This document shows positions 36,416-43,862 of a DNA stretch of 63,134 nt, one piece after another. The notes beneath the pieces were generated by a model that saw nothing but the letters and a program-made list of their open reading frames with translations, had not been told where the DNA came from and ran no database searches. The first letter of the stretch is position 1; every line of letters begins with the position of its first letter. Both the position numbers and the translations under genes were made by a program. The stretch is from Levilactobacillus fuyuanensis (lineage in GTDB: Bacteria; Bacillota; Bacilli; Lactobacillales; Lactobacillaceae), in contig NZ_RHNZ01000018.1 in assembly GCF_003946395.1 (NCBI RefSeq), positions 1-63,134 on the forward strand, read 5' to 3'.

Positions 36416-37243
36416 TTATTGCGTAAATTCATTTAAAAAGCTATGTCCGGCGGCGTGACCCGCTAAACCGAAATTCTCAAGGACGGTGGCGCCGACATCA
36501 GCCAACGTGCGGCGAATCCCCAAAGCATGCGTACTTGGCCGTGAAGCCGAGTAGGCAATAATTGGCAGGTACTCGCGCGTCGGTGCAACGGTCGCCGTTG
36601 GATCAACGGCGTGGCTGGCGGTCACGAGTAGCAGGTCATTGACCCCCATGTCGTGAATCACCTGACTCAACGCGCGATCCGCGTGAATCAAGGCATCCCC
36701 GAAGCCCTCGATGTCGCCCCGTTCTCCGGCGAACCGGAAATCCGGCAACATGACGAGTGCCATTCCGGACGATGGTCGATACAACAGCTCATTGAGCACC
36801 CGGAAGGCATCCTGGTTGCTCCCCAGTTGAACCTTCTCCGCGGCATCCTGCGTCTGTAAATAGCTCAGGAACGGCGCGGCGATGGTGACGGGATATCCCG
36901 CCTCTGATAAGGTCGCCAGTACACTTCGCGTCCGGGTCTGGCCATTGTAGTCCCACATCTCCCGTAAGCCTGTTGCGGCCCGATTATCCTGTGCCACCAT
37001 GTGTAGGCGACCAAAGAATCCCATGGGGACTGCAACGGGGTCAATTCCAAGTAACGGATGGTCAACCCGAATATTACCGAGCCCTAAGCGCTGTAATGTT
37101 GGAAGATTTAGTTTACCCGACCAACTAACTGCCACATGACCTAATGTATCAGTTCCGACAGACTGAAAGCGGTTTGCGTCTGGGGCTTCCCCCAGGCCTA
37201 AACCAGCAAAGTCAATCACGAAAATGCGATGAAATGCCACCAT
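36416..37243 (-). CDS. Shortened phosphopentomutase-like (DeoB-related) protein, probably inactive as a mutase
   Basis: 275 residues against about 390 for DeoB. The ends are clearly DeoB-like: RIFVIDFAGLGLGEAPDANRF, NLPTLQRLGLGNI, and near the C-terminus DPTATVAPTREYLPIIAYS, then LADVGATVLENFGL. The central cap domain is essentially missing. Several DeoB metal-ligand segments are altered: DFDALYGHRRD becomes DFRFAGERGD, TADHGNDPTAPGTDHTRE becomes TASHAVDPTATVAPTRE, and DTMTGHWE becomes DNRAATGLREMWD. The first Asp survives. It sits upstream of nupC in the nucleoside cluster, so a regulatory or ligand-binding role is possible. GAGGAG precedes the ATG. Confidence 0.75.
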   Translation of the reverse strand: MVAFHRIFVIDFAGLGLGEAPDANRFQSVGTDTLGHVAVSWSGKLNLPTLQRLGLGNIRVDHPLLGIDPVAVPMGFFGRLHMVAQDNRAATGLREMWDYNGQTRTRSVLATLSEAGYPVTIAAPFLSYLQTQDAAEKVQLGSNQDAFRVLNELLYRPSSGMALVMLPDFRFAGERGDIEGFGDALIHADRALSQVIHDMGVNDLLLVTASHAVDPTATVAPTREYLPIIAYSASRPSTHALGIRRTLADVGATVLENFGLAGHAAGHSFLNEFTQ

Positions 37244-37604
37244 TTCTCACTCCTCAGGTCAACACTGGCATTTAATTCCAGTTGGCGTTTTTTCGGTCTA
37301 GTAATAATATACCGTTTCCGGGAGCGCCTGTAAATGGCTGATTGCAAGAAATCTAAGAAAGCTTATTTCCGAACATTGCGCCCCTTAATCGTTGACAGTA
37401 ACCGGCCGGCACCCCCGTACTTCTCACAATTACCCGGCATGGTCCCAATTCACATAAAAGGATTTACTTAGTCCAAAATGCCTTCATGCGAGCGCTACCA
37501 CTTACCGATACGATTGCACGCTGACTAATCAAACTAAAAATCGCCATTTAGCTAATCCAAACCGGCGACGGCTTGGTTGAACCGAACAACCTACTCCTAA
37601 AATC

Positions 37605-37680
37605 ATAAAAACGGGCTTCAAGTTGGGTGAAAATAACTTGAAGTCCGCTAACTTCCGGAAAGGAGGTTGTGACTTAATTC
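37605..37680. other. Hairpin pair resembling a type I toxin mRNA leader (relic)
   Basis: GGGCTTCAAGTT (37613-37624) pairs with AACTTGAAGTCC (37635-37646). On the minus strand this is followed by TTTTT, giving a terminator. Directly after it AACTTCC (37650-37656) pairs with GGAGGTT (37662-37668), hiding a strong SD (AAAGGAGG). No toxin-like ORF follows the SD: GTG ACT TAA stops at once. It therefore looks like the leader of a lost small gene. Confidence 0.35.
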
Positions 37681-38034
37681 CCGTTTGATAATCATTTTAA
37701 TACTTAATCGCCTCATAACTTGTAATTCGAACCAACTGACGCAGCCCCAAATCATACTATATTTTATTTCTGGCTACCGTTTTGGCTTGTAACGGTGACG
37801 CTTAATTCCTTCATTACCTCAACAGATCACGCTTTAACGATTCTACTTGAAATCCTTGTATGACCTCTGCATCCGTAACATCCGAGCTCTAGTTAAAACT
37901 TGTAACACTGTCTACACGTCTCTAAACACATACGCTTACGTGAAGCGCTAAGCTGACACTATATTCAGTTGTTCATCATTCTTGAACTGTCGCTTGAATC
38001 TACCAGAGTTCGTTAGAAGGTTTATCGGAGTTGT

Positions 38035-38181
38035 CTAAACATTTTCTTTGTTGCGGGTTTCTCTACTAAAAACCTGTCTCTCGTCAAAACGGAAATCGGT
38101 TTCGTAAAGCATTGACTCAACTAGATCATGTGGTGCTGGAATCACAACTCTTAATTCCTTTCCGTGACATAATAGTAACAC
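38035..38181 (-). pseudogene. Possible remnant of a catabolite-controlled gene
   Basis: A 48-codon frame from a GTG just downstream of a cre-like site reads GKELRVVIPAPHDLVESMLY, followed by ETDFRFDERQVFSRET. The composition looks coding, but the frame stops soon after and I do not recognise it. Together with the relic hairpins it is the only suggestive content of the 1338-base stretch 37244-38581, which is otherwise AT-rich and without genes. Confidence 0.25.
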
Positions 38182-38185
38182 GGGC

Positions 38186-38199
38186 TGTAAGCGTTTGCA
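38186..38199. promoter_or_regulatory. cre-like CcpA site
   Basis: TGTAAGCGTTTGCA fits the cre consensus TGNNANCGNTNNCA at every fixed position. It has no intact gene next to it now. Confidence 0.5.
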
Positions 38200-38271
38200 A
38201 TAGAAATGCTAAAACTTCTTGATTTATTTTGTTCAGATGGCGCCAATCCCTATTGTGACAGGGATGTGGGC

Positions 38272-38314
38272 AAAAAAATACCGTCAGCGAGTCGTGGTCG
38301 CTAACGGTATTTTT
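38272..38314. terminator. Strong bidirectional terminator
   Basis: TACCGTCAGCGA (38279-38290) pairs with TCGCTAACGGTA (38298-38309) with one mismatch, flanked by AAAAAAA and TTTTT. It may end the transcript of the NAD(P)-binding gene. Confidence 0.75.
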
Positions 38315-38581
38315 GATGTATGAATCAATTCCAGGCAAATTCCATGGGTTCTTGTTTGGAGGAAAAGTTTCACAGATATGAGCTTAGTAAATTGATTCCA
38401 AATTAAGTAAAACGATACGAAATGTCGTGTGGAGTTACCCTCAACACACACCATAGTTATACCGCGAATCCATCCACATTGCACACTTTTTGAACCCGGA
38501 ATTTTCATAGGGAGATTGAAAGTGGCGGCCACGCGGGCGTTTACAGCACTAAACGAAATTTACACCATTATGCCCGTACTA

Positions 38582-39223
38582 TTAATACCAAGAAGGCTTG
38601 TCCCCATCGGTATTAGGTTTGTTAACGCCCAATGATTCCCGGTTAGCCTGACTAGGATCAGCGACCAACTTAGCCACAACGGCGGCGATACTCTTCCGGG
38701 AAACCTCGGTCCCCTTGAAGGCTTCACCCTTCTTCGTGGTCTCGTAGTCGATCTCATCCTTATTGCTCAACCAAGCTGGCCGAATCAAGGTGTAAATCAC
38801 ATCGGAGTCCTCGATGACCTTGGCAGCTGCCGCGTACGTCTCCAGGTAACCACCATCTAGCATCTGGTGATTCCACTTGCCATAGTTGCCCGGAACTTCA
38901 TCATAAATGCCTAACGTGGAAATCCAAATCAAGCGACTTACTTGGCTGGCGTCCATCGCAGCCACGACGGCCTTGGCCTCGTCCTCGATGTTCTTACCGG
39001 CGAGGTTAGCATAGACGATATCGATACCAGCCATGGCCACCTTCAGGTCAGCAACATTGCCCGCGTCACCCTCGACAACCTTGACGCGGTCACTAGCGGC
39101 GTCCGCTAAACGCTTGGCGTTCCGTAGAAACAACGTTAAGTGGTTCTGGTCATTTTCCAACAACTGTGCCGTAGCCAGCTTAGCAATTTTCCCATTGGCA
39201 CCCAGTACTAATACGTTTGTCAT
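38582..39223 (-). CDS. NAD(P)-binding SDR-like protein (YwnB/NmrA-like)
   Basis: A 213-residue Rossmann protein. The glycine motif is NVLVLGANGKIAKLATAQLL (GxxGxxG form), followed by VVEGDAGNVADLKVAMAGIDIVYANLAG, an ISTLGIYDEVPG catalytic-type Ser/Tyr region, and a C-terminal IRPAWLSNKDEIDYETTKKGE block as in atypical SDR a5/YwnB proteins. These bind NAD(P)H, and many act as redox sensors or reductases. An inverted repeat ACTGT-N7-ACAGT upstream (near 39260) could be the operator of a redox-sensing regulator. Monocistronic. Confidence 0.85.
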   Translation of the reverse strand: MTNVLVLGANGKIAKLATAQLLENDQNHLTLFLRNAKRLADAASDRVKVVEGDAGNVADLKVAMAGIDIVYANLAGKNIEDEAKAVVAAMDASQVSRLIWISTLGIYDEVPGNYGKWNHQMLDGGYLETYAAAAKVIEDSDVIYTLIRPAWLSNKDEIDYETTKKGEAFKGTEVSRKSIAAVVAKLVADPSQANRESLGVNKPNTDGDKPSWY

Positions 39224-39453
39224 AAATATTAACCCCTTTTCGTTTTTGTTTACGGTTATACTGTAATACTCACAGTTACATTTAGCAACTGAAAAGGTTG
39301 GGGCGTTTGGGGTGGGCCTGCTTGAATTGGCTTGAGACTGGGATTTTAGGGGTTAAAAAAAGCAGTGTTGCTGTTGGCAACATTGCTTAGTGAGGCTTGT
39401 GTTTGTAGCTACGATTGTGAGAAAGACACGCTCTTCCGCTACATAGCCGAAAC

Positions 39454-39564
39454 GTGGGACAGAAGGCAGCCCGCTGCGCTTAACCCCATTAGGAGAATAA
39501 TCCAAACCCGGGATTTTTCTCCTAATGACGTTAATGCTCACTGGCTAACCGCCTTCTGCCCCAC
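39454..39564. repeat. Family 2 nested-palindrome element, copy 2 (111 bp)
   Basis: Exactly the same length as copy 1. Ends GTGGGACAGAAGGC and GCCTTCTGCCCCAC form the outer stem. ATTAGGAGAATAATCC (39488-39503) pairs with GGATTTTTCTCCTAAT (39511-39526) inside. CGCTTAACCCC and GACGTTAATGCTCA are conserved at the same places. It ends 8 bases past the stop of the 39573-39839 gene, as in copy 1. Confidence 0.8.
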
Positions 39565-39572
39565 TCTTTTAA

Positions 39573-39839
39573 CTAGATCAACATCAACGTAACACCGTCA
39601 ACCGGCTTCAAACTGTCTCCTAAGTCACCGAAGACTAATTCCTTCTGGAAGACCGGTGAGTCGAGTTCAGTCAAGTTCGTCTTTTCAATGGTCAGATGAT
39701 AACGGCCATGCCGGTCCTTGCTCAAACCATAATTCACGAATTCTTGTTCGGGGGCGTATTCCGCGAAATGGACGGCGTAATGTCCGAGCTGGTGGGAAAC
39801 GACCAGACGAATCCCGTTTTCATCTCTAAAAATGTGCAA
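39573..39839 (-). CDS. Hypothetical protein, 88 aa
   Basis: I do not recognise this soluble, probably beta-rich protein (MHIFRDENGIRLVVSHQLGH, then YAVHFAEYAPEQEFVNYGLS). GGAG lies upstream of the ATG. It is immediately followed by a family 2 element, and preceded by the terminator of a structured RNA gene. Confidence 0.5.
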   Translation of the reverse strand: MHIFRDENGIRLVVSHQLGHYAVHFAEYAPEQEFVNYGLSKDRHGRYHLTIEKTNLTELDSPVFQKELVFGDLGDSLKPVDGVTLMLI

Positions 39840-39884
39840 AATTGTTCACTCCTAAATTGATTGAAACTATCCTGGTACTTGGCA

Positions 39885-40077
39885 CAAAAAAACAAAAGGA
39901 AGGGTCGCGACGGCGCTTCCCTCCCGTTATCGGCCCGTAGCCAATCAAGGTTGGGAAACGTGCCGCGGCTGTCGACAATCACGGCTCATCAATCCATGAT
40001 CAACCTACGTGCGCACAGTGATGTCAGCCTTGCCAAACCACGAAGAGTTTGGCTTCACCAGGATAGTTCCTCTATGT
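39885..40077 (-). ncRNA. Candidate structured RNA, about 190 nt (possibly 6S-like)
   Basis: An extended -10 promoter TGGTACAAT (minus strand, hexamer at plus-strand 40084-40089) is followed by about 190 bases without a plausible ORF. Helices include GCCAAAC-TCTTCGTG-GTTTGGC, GGCTG...CAGCC enclosing CAC/GTG pairs, and a GC-rich terminator hairpin (GGAGGGAAG with CTTCC, near 39898-39924) ending in a TTTTGTTTTTTT tract. Own promoter, strong folding and terminator make an independent RNA gene likely. Length and layout recall 6S RNA, including the Lactobacillales motif called Lacto-usp, but I could not confirm a central bubble, so the class is open. Confidence 0.5.
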
Positions 40078-40255
40078 ACTTAGATTGTACCATACTTACC
40101 CTAAAAAGATTAGGCACACCCAGAAAGCTGTTGATTTTTCCGAAAAAAGTGGTCCCTTCCCTTGCCAGTTGTGGGGCAAACATGGTTCAATATTAATAAC
40201 AAGGCAATTAATTATTAAATTAACTAGTAATTACGCATTCCGATGGAGGCCCACA

Positions 40256-40864
40256 ATGGCAAATACAAAGAACAGTCAGGCAGCAAAGATTCGCCAACAA
40301 ATTATCACTTGGTTACAGGATGATCAGACTTCAGAAGTTGTCTCCGAAGAAAAGTTCCCTGGCATTCGTGGGATTCGGGCCGTCAAGCTCCGTGCCATGT
40401 TGGGCGAACTGGGCTACGTCTCCTCAGTCGTGATGGGTGCCGTCTCCGCTGCGCCATCGATCGACCACCGGATCAAGAAGGCTGCGGTAAAGCCACGCGA
40501 GGTCTACTACTACTTCGATAGCAATACCCCAGCACCGGCCAAGGTCCAACGTCAGGCGCAACAAGCCGCCAGTGCCGCCACAGTTGCCACAGCTCCTGTA
40601 TCCACATCAGCCAACGTGCACACCATCCAAACGGCGGGTCTCACCGGACTCTCCGGCACACCAGCCTTCAAGCAACTGGTCGCGGCCAACGATCACTTGG
40701 CTAGTGCCGTGGACGACCTGCTTACGGCTGCCCAGAACCAACGGCCCCTCTCCGACTTGGAGCTAGATTTCCTGACGGACTTCGCGACCCAGGTGGCTAA
40801 GCAAACGGAATCGCTCCAGAACTTCACGGCGCAAACCCGAATTGATCGGTTACGCCGACTGTAA
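40256..40864 (+). CDS. Hypothetical protein with an HTH-like N-terminus, 202 aa
   Basis: The ATG at 40256 follows GGAGG at a good distance. The longer frame to 40085 overlaps a promoter on the other strand and is not supported. Residues about 10-65 (KIRQQIITWLQDDQTSEVVS, then AVKLRAMLGELGYVSSVVMGAV) look like a small winged-helix or dimerisation unit. An Ala/Gln/Thr-rich linker and a helical C-terminal domain follow. I do not recognise the family. It is probably cytosolic, as no signal peptide is seen. Confidence 0.6.
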   Translation: MANTKNSQAAKIRQQIITWLQDDQTSEVVSEEKFPGIRGIRAVKLRAMLGELGYVSSVVMGAVSAAPSIDHRIKKAAVKPREVYYYFDSNTPAPAKVQRQAQQAASAATVATAPVSTSANVHTIQTAGLTGLSGTPAFKQLVAANDHLASAVDDLLTAAQNQRPLSDLELDFLTDFATQVAKQTESLQNFTAQTRIDRLRRL

Positions 40865-41002
40865 CCCCTGTTAAGTAATTCACTTATTAGGTGATGGCCA
40901 TAATTATTTAACCATTTTAGCGTTTTTTGCGGAATTCTCTTGACTTTTAGGCACTCGACCTTTAATCTGTTATAAATTACTTTTATGGGGGGACGATTGC
41001 TT

Positions 41003-41266
41003 ATGGCATTACACGAAGATAACCGGGTGTTTTGTGAAAAGACCGAACTTTTCTCAGATTCATTCTACGGCACCATTACAAAAATCTACGAACATTCCGC
41101 ACTGGTGAAGGTTGAACCCGACCAACTCTCCAAGAAGGAAACCGACAAAATCGATTCTTTCGGGGATCTTGTCGTTATCCGCCTCAAAGAACTTCAATTG
41201 GTGGACGCCGCTGGTAAGCCTATGGATGAACCAGAAGACGAAGAACCGTTAGAAGCAGCTGAATAA
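41003..41266 (+). CDS. Small acidic protein, possibly DUF2187-like
   Basis: 87 residues from the ATG at 41003, which lies about 10 bases after GGGGGGA. The core YGTITKIYEHSALVKVEPDQ resembles the small KOW/SH3-like barrel of DUF2187 proteins, and the C-terminus is very acidic (DEPEDEEPLEAAE). A terminator follows directly. The function is unknown, and the family link is tentative. Confidence 0.6.
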   Translation: MALHEDNRVFCEKTELFSDSFYGTITKIYEHSALVKVEPDQLSKKETDKIDSFGDLVVIRLKELQLVDAAGKPMDEPEDEEPLEAAE

Positions 41267-41278
41267 GCCTGTTTGATT

Positions 41279-41309
41279 GCCAGCTCACGCCGTGTGGGCT
41301 GGCTTTTTT
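41279..41309 (+). terminator. Terminator of the small acidic protein gene
   Basis: GCCAGCTCAC (41279-41288) pairs with GTGGGCTGGC (41294-41303), followed by TTTTTT. Confidence 0.85.
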
Positions 41310-41436
41310 ATGCCTATTTCGGAAATTCACTTGTAACAGCGACTGCTTTACTATTAATAATTCTGCCGACTTTGATAGTCGCGCAACACAAAAGAAGATG
41401 CGAGTCACCCCACACCTTCTGTATTGTTGATTAGAG

Positions 41437-41823
41437 TTAACGTGCATTGACAATTTCGGTGAGTTGTTGAATCAGCTCTGGCAACTCCTCATTGAGGACG
41501 TCACTGACGTGTTCCTCAATCCGCCGACCGCGCGGTGTGATTTCGAAGACGTGGTAGCGGCGGTCAGTCGCCAGCGTCTCGTCATCAATGTAGCCGTTAT
41601 TTAGCAGCCGGCTGATCTGGATTGAGATCATGGATTGACCGACGTTCAGGCGCCGGGCCAATTCACTCGTGCTGACCTTCTCCATTGCCAGTTCATGCAA
41701 AATCCGATATTGTTCAAACGTGATTGCATCCCCGCTGCTTGGCCGTTTGATAAAGGGACGCAGGAGTGAATTCAACTGGTGAATCCGCTGAACGTTCACG
41801 GCTAATTTATTGGCTTCCATCAT
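41437..41823 (-). CDS. MarR-family transcriptional regulator
   Basis: 128 residues. A winged helix covers about residues 35-110: FEQYRILHELAMEKVSTSEL, ARRLNVGQSMISIQISRLLN, and a wing YIDDETLATDRRYHVFEITPRGR with the conserved D-R-R. Flanking helices form the dimerisation domain. AGGAGGAAG lies 9 bases before ATG 41823, while the longer frame to 41853 has no SD. The target is unknown, and the nearest divergent genes are over 170 bases away. Confidence 0.9.
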   Translation of the reverse strand: MMEANKLAVNVQRIHQLNSLLRPFIKRPSSGDAITFEQYRILHELAMEKVSTSELARRLNVGQSMISIQISRLLNNGYIDDETLATDRRYHVFEITPRGRRIEEHVSDVLNEELPELIQQLTEIVNAR

Positions 41824-42050
41824 GTTACTCTTCCTCCTCGTGACCACCGACAACCTTGCCTCGTCGGTCCGTCTTTAACATAGTCATCGCGTAGTGGTAA
41901 CTTAGTGGGTAAAACCATAAGCCCTGAAAGTTACCTCCCCTAAACATCCTACCACAGATAACAGACTACATTATAAACAAATCACATCTTAGCCAAATTT
42001 GCTATTATTATCTTTATACGGAGTGCCTGCAAACGTTGGAATGACGGGAT

Positions 42051-42839
42051 TTATGCCTGAAAGCGTTCATCGTCGAAGCGCAAGGCTTCTTTGTTACCTT
42101 GACGGAGGCGCTTAAGCAGAAGCGTCACGTCCACCTGAGATTCCGAAATCCCCATGAGATTGAGCCCACTGACCAGCAAATAGCGCTGATGAAACTCAAT
42201 CGCCGCCTGACCATCACACTCTCCCTGGGTCAACAGGGCATTCACGGACTGGGCGTGATGTTGGGTATATTGGAATTCAGTCGTCATTTGATGCGCGATA
42301 CGTAACGTTTCGTCATTCTTCTTACGTAAGCGTTCAGCCGAATCACTGAAGATCATCTCCATCCCATTATCAAGTTGGGCCCGGACCTGCTTCTTCCCCC
42401 AAACGGCATTGATATTGTCGACGAATTGGAGCCCCACCCAGCTATTATGACCGCCATGTTTGGGTTGCTCCGTGACGACGACCCGCAATTTGCCACTAAC
42501 AATGGGCAGCGGCTCACTCAACCCGAGCATTTTCACATAGCTTCCCATGTTGAGCCACACCATGTTGGTCGATGTCAGTATCAGATTGGCTAGTGCCTTG
42601 GGCGTGAGTGCCGCACGGAAAAAGCCATCACGCATCGTGACCACAACGGAGTCGGCCGCCAGATTCGTTTGCCGGAAGTTCTTGATAAAGACCACCGACT
42701 GCCAATCCAGCTCGGGCTCGCCAGTGGGAATTCGCCGGATCACGTCGTCCAACTGTAACTTCGTAAAATCAATCACATTTTCCCGTTCGATCTGACTACG
42801 CAGTTCGGGGCGAAGACCGCGGGTTAATGGGTTAACCAT
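42051..42839 (-). CDS. Possible ComK-family competence regulator
   Basis: I do not recognise this 262-residue protein with certainty. The middle reads MVWLNMGSYVKMLGLSEPLPI, then SWVGLQFVDNINAV, and LDNGMEMIFSDSAERLRKKNDETLRIAHQM. This order resembles ComK: a G-S-Y segment, a K/L-P-I turn, then CxWI-x-x-HV, an NG-x-x-M strand and a basic helical end. N- and C-terminal extensions make it longer than Bacillus ComK (about 190 residues). No membrane segments are present. AAGGAGAA precedes the ATG. Confidence 0.35.
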   Translation of the reverse strand: MVNPLTRGLRPELRSQIERENVIDFTKLQLDDVIRRIPTGEPELDWQSVVFIKNFRQTNLAADSVVVTMRDGFFRAALTPKALANLILTSTNMVWLNMGSYVKMLGLSEPLPIVSGKLRVVVTEQPKHGGHNSWVGLQFVDNINAVWGKKQVRAQLDNGMEMIFSDSAERLRKKNDETLRIAHQMTTEFQYTQHHAQSVNALLTQGECDGQAAIEFHQRYLLVSGLNLMGISESQVDVTLLLKRLRQGNKEALRFDDERFQA

Positions 42840-43165
42840 AGATATTCTCCTTAATAGGAAAATTGAGGTATTCGATAGCTTACCATGGCCTTCCTGTTAC
42901 CCGGCTATAGATTGCCACAAAAACCGAATGATAGCAAGAAATATACATTGAATTTTTAAAATTAATTTCAGAACGGATGTTAGCTTGAACCGCTAGTATA
43001 AACAGTTTCTGCCGGACATCATTTGTTGGATAGTGGACGAACTATAATTTAATTTATACCAATTAAATTCGAGCTTTCTCATAAATCAGCGCAAAATTTC
43101 ATGGGGATTTCATGCAATAGCCAGAATTACTTGGTATACTCTAGGAAAAGGTGAGGTGAAGGGGT

Positions 43166-43798
43166 ATGACCAAGCAACGACATCCATTGGGCGACGTGCT
43201 ATACAAGGCCCGCTTGGTGCTGGCGGATGGCGCCAGCCACGCGGAGGTTTTGAAAAATTTAGATATTCCTGGCTGGTATCTGAGCGAATTGGAACACAAC
43301 CACATCGCGCACCCCAACCCGGATCTGTTGGCATTGATCTTCCAGTGCTACGGACTGAACAACGATCAGGTGGCCGCCCTGCAGCGAACGCCAGACTTAA
43401 CAACGGCGTTATTCGAGCTGACCCTCACCACGGAACTAGAATTAGCGGCGAATCATCACGAAACGTTAGATTGGCCCGACAGCGCCACGTTTGCCGCCGA
43501 GCATGGTATCATCAAAATGCGTGCCCCCCGTGCCATCAACAGCTACGCCGACATTCTCCGCTGCATTCGCTTGGATCATGAATGGTGCCCCATCCACACG
43601 GCCAGTCTGATCTACGGCGTCTCCCCCATGGCCTACTGGCAAATGGAGGCGGCCCAGATTCCCGTGTCCAACGAGGTGATTGCCGTGCTGGCAGAACGGT
43701 TACGCGTGGACAGTTTGCAACCGTTCCTGGAAGCGGAGAACCTCTACGCCGCGGTCAACGAACAGTTGCGGGAACATCCCGAGAACTTACCGAATTGA
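43166..43798 (+). CDS. Hypothetical HTH-like regulator, 210 aa
   Basis: Two short helical repeats resemble degenerate XRE-type HTH units: residues about 8-65 (LGDVLYKARLVLADGASHAE, NLDIPGWYLSELEHNHIAHP) and about 125-185 (YADILRCIRLDHEWCPIHTA, GVSPMAYWQMEAAQIPVSNE). Both carry the spacing of HTH proteins with a long middle linker. AAGGTGAGGTG lies before the ATG. A shared terminator separates it from the first S-layer gene. DNA binding is inference. Confidence 0.5.
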   Translation: MTKQRHPLGDVLYKARLVLADGASHAEVLKNLDIPGWYLSELEHNHIAHPNPDLLALIFQCYGLNNDQVAALQRTPDLTTALFELTLTTELELAANHHETLDWPDSATFAAEHGIIKMRAPRAINSYADILRCIRLDHEWCPIHTASLIYGVSPMAYWQMEAAQIPVSNEVIAVLAERLRVDSLQPFLEAENLYAAVNEQLREHPENLPN

Positions 43799-43813
43799 TG
43801 ATCTTGAGATTAG

Positions 43814-43843
43814 AAAAAGGACCGCTCCGGTTGGGGCGGTCCT
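43814..43843. terminator. Bidirectional terminator between the HTH gene and S-layer gene 1
   Basis: AGGACCGC (43818-43825) pairs with GCGGTCCT (43836-43843), with A-runs on the left serving as minus-strand T-run. Confidence 0.75.
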
Positions 43844-43862
43844 TCGTGTAACAGTGACTTGC

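Noticed and set aside
38126-38532. Two short minus-strand frames in the gene desert
   Set aside because: Both cross a strong terminator, and neither has an SD or recognisable sequence.
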